From positions 1 through 64,000 of the forward strand of contig JAVKBW010000042.1 of the NCBI GenBank assembly GCA_040222995.1: 64,000 nt of DNA, written 5' to 3'. Under the pieces are notes generated by a model. The model was not told the origin of the DNA and searched no databases. It saw only the letters and a program-made list of their open reading frames with translations. The translations under genes were made by a program, and so were the position numbers. How positions within the stretch are numbered: the first letter of the stretch is position 1; each line of letters begins with the position of its first letter. This DNA comes from JAVKBW01 sp040222995. Lineage in GTDB: Bacteria; Pseudomonadota; Alphaproteobacteria; UBA8366; Aestuariispiraceae. Shown piece after piece: positions 59,693 through 64,000 of the stretch.

Positions 59693-60775
59693 TCACGCCG
59701 CCGGAAAACGGTTGCGGGTCCGGTTGGCGAAGGCGACGAGCGACAGCATCACCGGCACTTCGACCAGCACGCCGACAACCGTGGTCAGCGCCGCGCCGGA
59801 ATTCAGACCGAACAGGCTGATCGCCACCGCGACCGCCAGCTCGAAAAAGTTCGACGTGCCGATCAGCGCACAGGGCGCAGCGACATTGAACGGCACCCGC
59901 CACAGCCAGGCCGCGCCATAGGCGATGGCGAAAATGCCGTAGGACTGCACCAGCAGCGGCACGGCGATCAGGGCGATCAGCACCGGGCGGTCGAGAATGA
60001 CCTGCCCCTGAAACCCGAACAGCAGAACCACTGTTGCCAGCAAAGCCATGACGGAAAGCGGCTTTATCCGGCCCGTGAACCGCTCGACAGCCTGCGCGGA
60101 AGCATCGCCGCCGGCAGCGTGCCCGACCAGAATTCTGCGTGTAACGATACCCGCCGCCAGCGGAATGACGACGTACAGGCCGACCGACAGCAGCAGGGTT
60201 TCCCAAGGCACGGCGATATCGGTCACGCCCAGCAGCACAGCGACCAGCGGGGCGAAGGCGAAGATCATGATGACGTCGTTCAGCGATACCTGCACCAGGG
60301 TATAGGTGGCGTCGCCCCGGGTCAGATGGGACCAGACGAACACCATCGCCGTGCAGGGCGCCGCGCCAAGTAAAATCAGGCCGGCGATGTATTGCTGTGC
60401 ATCCGCCGGTTCAATGAAATCGACAAACACGGTCTCGAAAAACAGGATGCCGAGCGCCACCATGCTGAACGGCTTCACCAGCCAATTAACGATAATGGTA
60501 ATTATGAGACCCTTTGGCCGGTCGCCGATATGGCGCAGGCTGGCGAAATCGACATTCACCATCATCGGATACACCATGCCCCAGATCAACACCGCGACGA
60601 CCAGATTTACATTGGCGTATTCCCAACCGGCCAGAACCTGAAACAGACCCGGCACGATACTGCCGAGCCCGATTCCGGCGGCGATGCACAGCGCGACCCA
60701 TACAGAAAGCCATTTCTCGAAGAATCCGATTCCGGGGGCGGCCGTTCCGGCCCGTGCTGAGTCAGCATCCGTCAT
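59693..60775 (-). CDS. acr3: ACR3-family arsenite efflux transporter
   Basis: 360-residue membrane protein with about ten hydrophobic segments. LLGAAPCTAMVFVWS holds the essential Cys141 of the family, and WLVKPFSMVALG precedes it. Exports As(III) by proton antiport. It overlaps arsJ by four bases and ends the arsR-gapdh-arsJ-acr3 operon. No arsenate reductase gene is visible here, so arsenite would come from outside or from a reductase elsewhere. Confidence 0.94.
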   Translation of the reverse strand: MTDADSARAGTAAPGIGFFEKWLSVWVALCIAAGIGLGSIVPGLFQVLAGWEYANVNLVVAVLIWGMVYPMMVNVDFASLRHIGDRPKGLIITIIVNWLVKPFSMVALGILFFETVFVDFIEPADAQQYIAGLILLGAAPCTAMVFVWSHLTRGDATYTLVQVSLNDVIMIFAFAPLVAVLLGVTDIAVPWETLLLSVGLYVVIPLAAGIVTRRILVGHAAGGDASAQAVERFTGRIKPLSVMALLATVVLLFGFQGQVILDRPVLIALIAVPLLVQSYGIFAIAYGAAWLWRVPFNVAAPCALIGTSNFFELAVAVAISLFGLNSGAALTTVVGVLVEVPVMLSLVAFANRTRNRFPAA

Positions 60776-62031
60776 TCATTATTACCTGTTTCCTGTTTTA
60801 CCGATGGCTCACCTGTCGGCCGGGCCAGCGGCAAGGTAAAAAGCACAGCAATCCCGATCAGGACCGCCGACATCCACAAGGTACCGGTCAATCCGTACAA
60901 CTGATACAGTACGCCAGAGAGCAATGTTCCGCCGAACCGACCGACCGCATTGGCCATGTAATAGAACCCGACATTCATCGCAACCTTGTCGGCGTCGGAA
61001 TAGGCGACGATAAGGTAGGAATGCAGCGACGAGTTGATCGCAAAGACAATACCGAAAACAAGCAGCCCGGCGACAAGCACCACGGTCCCGTATTCGCCGG
61101 AAACCGCAACCGGCCCGCCCGGCGTCAGCGCAATCGCCAGCAGAGCCGGCAAGGCCAGCAGAATCGCGCCCCAGACCTTGGCCAGCCCGGCGGCCGAGCC
61201 AGAGGAACCGCGCCCCAGCAGGCCGGGTACAAGCGCCTGAACAATGCCGTAGCCGACAACCCAGACCGCCATGAAAGCGCCGACCTGATCGAACCGCCAG
61301 CCGGCCTGTTCGTAGAGGAAGATCGGTACGCCGACGACAAACCAGACATCGCGCGAAGCGAACAGGAAGATACGGGCCGCCGACAGAAAATTGATATCTC
61401 GTGTTTTCGAAAACAGGTCGCGGGACCTGATTCTGGTTTTTGCGCGCCCAAGATCGGCCTGAACCAATAGCGTCGTCCCGAAAAGAACCAGAGCCAACAT
61501 GCCGGCCATCGCCCACAGGGAAATCTGAAACCCGAAGGTTTGCAGCAATACCCCGCCGAGCAGAAATCCGATGCCTTTCAGCGCGTTTTTCGATCCGGTC
61601 AGTATCGCCACCCACTTGAACAGACCGCCCTGATCGCCGGCGGCGACCACCAGCTTCACGGCGGATTTCGAGCTCATTTTCGTCAGATCCTTGGCGATGC
61701 CGGACAGCGCCTGCGACATCATCACATAGGCGACGGAAACCGCCGCGATCCAGGCCGGATCGACGAAGGACAGCATCGTCAGCGCAGCGATCTGTACGGC
61801 CAGACCGGCAAACAGCGTCAGGCGCAGCCCGAACCGCGATCCGATCCAGCCGCCGATGAAGTTCGTTATGATACCCATCGCCTCGTACAGCAGGAAAAGA
61901 ACGGCGATATCGAGCGGTGAGTAACCAAGCCGGTGAAAATGCAGCAGCACCAGCATGCGCAAGGCACCATCAGTCAGCGTAAACGCCCAGTAGGCAGCGG
62001 TTACCGTTCCGTAGTCACGCATCGACGCCAT
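60772..62031 (-). CDS. arsJ: Organoarsenical efflux MFS transporter ArsJ
   Basis: 419-residue major facilitator with about twelve transmembrane helices. The N-terminus YWAFTLTDGALRMLVLLHFH and GYSPLDIAVLFLLYEAMGI are the ArsJ hallmark. It extrudes 1-arseno-3-phosphoglycerate, formed by the GAPDH encoded just upstream, which then breaks down to arsenate outside. ATG 62031 or ATG 62022 could be the start. Confidence 0.93.
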   Translation of the reverse strand: MASMRDYGTVTAAYWAFTLTDGALRMLVLLHFHRLGYSPLDIAVLFLLYEAMGIITNFIGGWIGSRFGLRLTLFAGLAVQIAALTMLSFVDPAWIAAVSVAYVMMSQALSGIAKDLTKMSSKSAVKLVVAAGDQGGLFKWVAILTGSKNALKGIGFLLGGVLLQTFGFQISLWAMAGMLALVLFGTTLLVQADLGRAKTRIRSRDLFSKTRDINFLSAARIFLFASRDVWFVVGVPIFLYEQAGWRFDQVGAFMAVWVVGYGIVQALVPGLLGRGSSGSAAGLAKVWGAILLALPALLAIALTPGGPVAVSGEYGTVVLVAGLLVFGIVFAINSSLHSYLIVAYSDADKVAMNVGFYYMANAVGRFGGTLLSGVLYQLYGLTGTLWMSAVLIGIAVLFTLPLARPTGEPSVKQETGNNE

Positions 62032-62056
62032 CAGGTTTATCCTTCTCCGCCGATGG

Positions 62057-63070
62057 TCAGGAAAGACCGGCGGCGACCACGGCGGTCAGGTCCGTCATAC
62101 GCTTCACGTAACCCCATTCATTGTCGTACCAGGCGAAAACCTTCACCATCCGCCTGTCGACCACCATGGTCGACGGGGCGTCGATAATGGCTGATCGATC
62201 ATCATTCAGGAAATCAACCGAGACGAGAGGCCGGGTTTCATAGCCCAGAATACCTTTCAACGGCCCGGCCGCGGCGGCTTCGAACAGCCCGTTCACGGTG
62301 TCGATATCGGTATCCTTCGCAACCTCGAACACACAATCCGTCAGCGAGGCGTTCAGCAACGGCACGCGGATCGCATGGCCGTTCAGCCGCCCCTTGAGTT
62401 CCGGATAGATCATCGTGATCGCGGTCGCCGACCCCGTTGTCGTCGGAATCAGTGAGTTGAGGGCGGACCGCGACCGGCGCAGGTCTTTCTTCGGGGCATC
62501 GATGATCACCTGGGTGTTGGTGACATCGTGAACTGTCGTCATCGTGCCGTGCACGATGCCCAGGCTTTCGTGGATAACCTTCACGACCGGGGCAAGGCAG
62601 TTGGTGGTGCAGGACGCCGCCGTGACGATATTGCGACTGGCCGGATCGTATAAATGATCGTTCACGCCCATGACGACATTGAGCGCCGCAGCGTCTTTCA
62701 CCGGCGCGGATACGATAACCTTGCGGATTCCCCTGTCGAAATAGGGCTGCAGTTTTTCCGCCGTTTTGAACGCGCCGGTGCATTCGAGAACGATATCGAC
62801 GTCGTCGCCTGTCCACGGAATATCTTTCGGCGAAGCCGCCCTGCCGAACGGCACATCTTCACCATCCAGAACCAGCGCCCCGGCCCGGTGCGACACCGGC
62901 CCGGTCCAACGGCCGTGAACGCTGTCGAATTCAATCAGATGCGCTATCGTTTCAGCATCGCCATGCAGCTCGTTGGCGGCGACAAACCGGAAAGCCGGAT
63001 TGTCGAAACCGGCGCGCAGCACAAGTCGCCCCATCCGTCCCATACCGTTAATGGCAACACGAACTGTCAT
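62057..63070 (-). CDS. ArsJ-associated glyceraldehyde-3-phosphate dehydrogenase
   Basis: 337 residues. NAD-binding INGMGRMGRLVLRA is at 7-20 and the catalytic SCTTNCLAP at 153-161 holds Cys154. Compared with glycolytic Gap it sits inside an ars operon between arsR and arsJ, so its role is to join arsenate to glyceraldehyde-3-phosphate. AAGGAGG overlapping the arsR stop gives an excellent ribosome site for ATG 63070. Confidence 0.93.
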   Translation of the reverse strand: MTVRVAINGMGRMGRLVLRAGFDNPAFRFVAANELHGDAETIAHLIEFDSVHGRWTGPVSHRAGALVLDGEDVPFGRAASPKDIPWTGDDVDIVLECTGAFKTAEKLQPYFDRGIRKVIVSAPVKDAAALNVVMGVNDHLYDPASRNIVTAASCTTNCLAPVVKVIHESLGIVHGTMTTVHDVTNTQVIIDAPKKDLRRSRSALNSLIPTTTGSATAITMIYPELKGRLNGHAIRVPLLNASLTDCVFEVAKDTDIDTVNGLFEAAAAGPLKGILGYETRPLVSVDFLNDDRSAIIDAPSTMVVDRRMVKVFAWYDNEWGYVKRMTDLTAVVAAGLS

Positions 63071-63071
63071 G

Positions 63072-63428
63072 CTAACCTCCTTTTACCCGACGCACCGGAG
63101 CCTGAGACGGCTTGCCTTTCGAGACCGGCATACACAGCTCCGGATGACCGCCGCAACAATCGCCGATCAGAAAATCCAGCGTGTCCCGCGTTGCCGCCAT
63201 GTTCAGAAAATAACGGATATTGCGTCCTTCGCGTTGTGACGCGACAAGGTTCGCGCGAACCAGATGCGCCAGATGGAACGACAGATTGGACGGCGCCAAA
63301 CCGCACTGCGCCGCGATATCGCCGGCCAATAATCCACCGTCACCGGCCGCGACAAGCATCCGGAACACAGAAAGCCGGTGGGCGTTCGCCAGCGCCGCCA
63401 GGCTGATCACAACGTCATCCTCTGTCAT
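63072..63428 (-). CDS. arsR: ArsR-family arsenite-responsive repressor
   Basis: 118-residue winged-helix repressor. The recognition helix region is APSNLSFHLAHLVRANLV at 45-62. Cys91, Cys92 and Cys99 in DCCGGHPELC form a C-terminal As(III) site like that of the Acidithiobacillus-type ArsR, instead of the classic CVC in the DNA-binding helix. ATG 63428 is chosen; an upstream TTG at 63443 would place the operator inside the gene. First gene of the operon, self-controlled through the dyad at 63439-63454. Confidence 0.92.
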   Translation of the reverse strand: MTEDDVVISLAALANAHRLSVFRMLVAAGDGGLLAGDIAAQCGLAPSNLSFHLAHLVRANLVASQREGRNIRYFLNMAATRDTLDFLIGDCCGGHPELCMPVSKGKPSQAPVRRVKGG

Positions 63429-63438
63429 GCATTCATAG

Positions 63439-63454
63439 TTCAATATTTATTGAA
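63439..63454. promoter_or_regulatory. ArsR operator-like palindrome
   Basis: TTCAATA-TT-TATTGAA, a perfect 7-bp dyad starting 11 bases upstream of the arsR ATG within a very AT-rich 50 bp. Overlapping partial repeats (attattgaa) extend it to the right. Confidence 0.7.
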
Positions 63455-63497
63455 TTATTGAAATATGAAATTTGTGAAATTTTAATGTCGGATCAAC

Positions 63498-63965
63498 TCA
63501 GCGCGACCGCGCGGCAGATGACTTTCCGGCCGCCTGAACCATGGTTTCGAGCCGGTTGAGAAACGCCGACCGATCCGCTTTCGAGAAAGGTTTCGGACCG
63601 CCCGTGATCGCGCCGGTTTCGCGAAGGCCGTGCATCAGGTCGCGTGTCGCCAGCGTCATGCCGATGCCGGCCTGGGAAAACGGTTCGCCGTTCGGCCTGA
63701 TCGCGTAGGCCTCTTTCTTCAGCACCCGCGCCGCCAGCGGAATGTCGTTGGTAACGCAGATATCGTCAGCCTCGATGGCGTCGGCAATCCAGTCATCCGC
63801 GGCATCCGCGCCATGCGGTACCGTTACGACCTCGATCAGCGGATGCGGGTTTGGCCGAATGCCGCCGTCACTGACCAGAACCGTCTTTAGGCCATGACGA
63901 TCCGCAACCCGTTCGATCTCTGCCTTGACCGGGCAGGCATCCGCATCGACATAAATCGTCACCAT
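63498..63965 (-). CDS. UPF0178 (YaiI/YqxD) family protein
   Basis: 155 residues. It begins IYVDADACPVKAEIERVADR, the family signature with clustered Asp suggestive of a PIN-like nuclease fold. ICVTNDIPLAARVL near 69 and GGPKPFSKADRSAFLNRLE near the C-terminus complete the pattern. No activity is established. It is upstream of and unrelated to the ars operon; the 70 bp between them hold the ars promoter. Confidence 0.93.
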   Translation of the reverse strand: MVTIYVDADACPVKAEIERVADRHGLKTVLVSDGGIRPNPHPLIEVVTVPHGADAADDWIADAIEADDICVTNDIPLAARVLKKEAYAIRPNGEPFSQAGIGMTLATRDLMHGLRETGAITGGPKPFSKADRSAFLNRLETMVQAAGKSSAARSR

Positions 63966-64000
63966 GACAGCACCAGATCCTCTGTAGAACTCTTCCGGCG

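Overview
The window is a chromosomal stretch of a GC-rich alphaproteobacterium, most likely a member of Rhodospirillales or a close relative. The evidence is family content and gene order: a class II (B12-dependent) ribonucleotide reductase, a DUF2125 protein, an FnrL-type regulator, a DUF1127 protein, a FYDLN_acid (TIGR02300) protein, and the alphaproteobacterial runs rpmH-rnpA-yidC-engB-argB-dapD-dapE and aroA-cmk-rpsA-ihfB-lapA-pyrF-trpF-trpB-trpA-accD. No species can be named from the sequence alone.

Layout. 1-6.6 kb: the 3' part of nrdJ, chaC, a DUF2125 protein, and an overlapping chorismate mutase-hisC-tyrA operon for Phe/Tyr synthesis. 6.8-11.5 kb: metA (with the Glu111 signature of acetyl-CoA use), a DUF2946/PCu(A)C copper pair, truA, an unrecognised conserved-looking protein and a homocysteine methyltransferase-like protein. 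11.5-18.8 kb: a long minus-strand run rpmH-rnpA-yidC-engB-argB-pyrimidine nucleotidase-dapD-dapE-membrane protein. 19-25.4 kb: a TVP38 membrane protein, an orphan histidine kinase, an Fnr-type regulator, a P1-family peptidase that appears to use a CTG start, gpt, a DUF4864 protein and a lipoprotein. 25.8-32.5 kb: an unknown secreted protein, tRNA-Arg(ACG), LysE, an RNA methyltransferase, asparaginase II, a methyltransferase, DUF1127 and a LysR regulator. 32.5-49.2 kb: the accD-trpA-trpB-trpF block and the pyrF-lapA-ihfB-rpsA-cmk-aroA block, separated by accessory genes (oligopeptidase B, an exonuclease, an NHL-repeat protein, a cobalt-type nitrile hydratase with its activator, and a DAO-family oxidoreductase).

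49.8-59.6 kb: an integrated mobile element of about 9.8 kb in tRNA-Ala(GGC). It is bounded by a 45-bp exact direct repeat of the tRNA 3' part and carries a tyrosine integrase, an AlpA-like HTH protein, a D5/P4-type SF3 helicase, two small paralogues, an HK97 prohead protease, a major capsid protein, a tape-measure-like protein and an XRE repressor. No portal, terminase, tail-tube or lysis gene is visible, so it resembles a capsid-encoding phage satellite or a strongly reduced prophage. It also contains paired GGTG-N7-CACC operators, a 20-bp repeat near both ends and a CTGACA-rich segment next to the helicase gene.

59.7-64 kb: immediately beyond attR lies an arsenic operon arsR-gapdh-arsJ-acr3 with an AT-rich palindromic operator, then a UPF0178 protein. 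The GAPDH/ArsJ pair exports arsenate as 1-arseno-3-phosphoglycerate and Acr3 exports arsenite. Four-base stop/start overlaps (ATGA or GTGA) recur throughout and support translational coupling in the operons.
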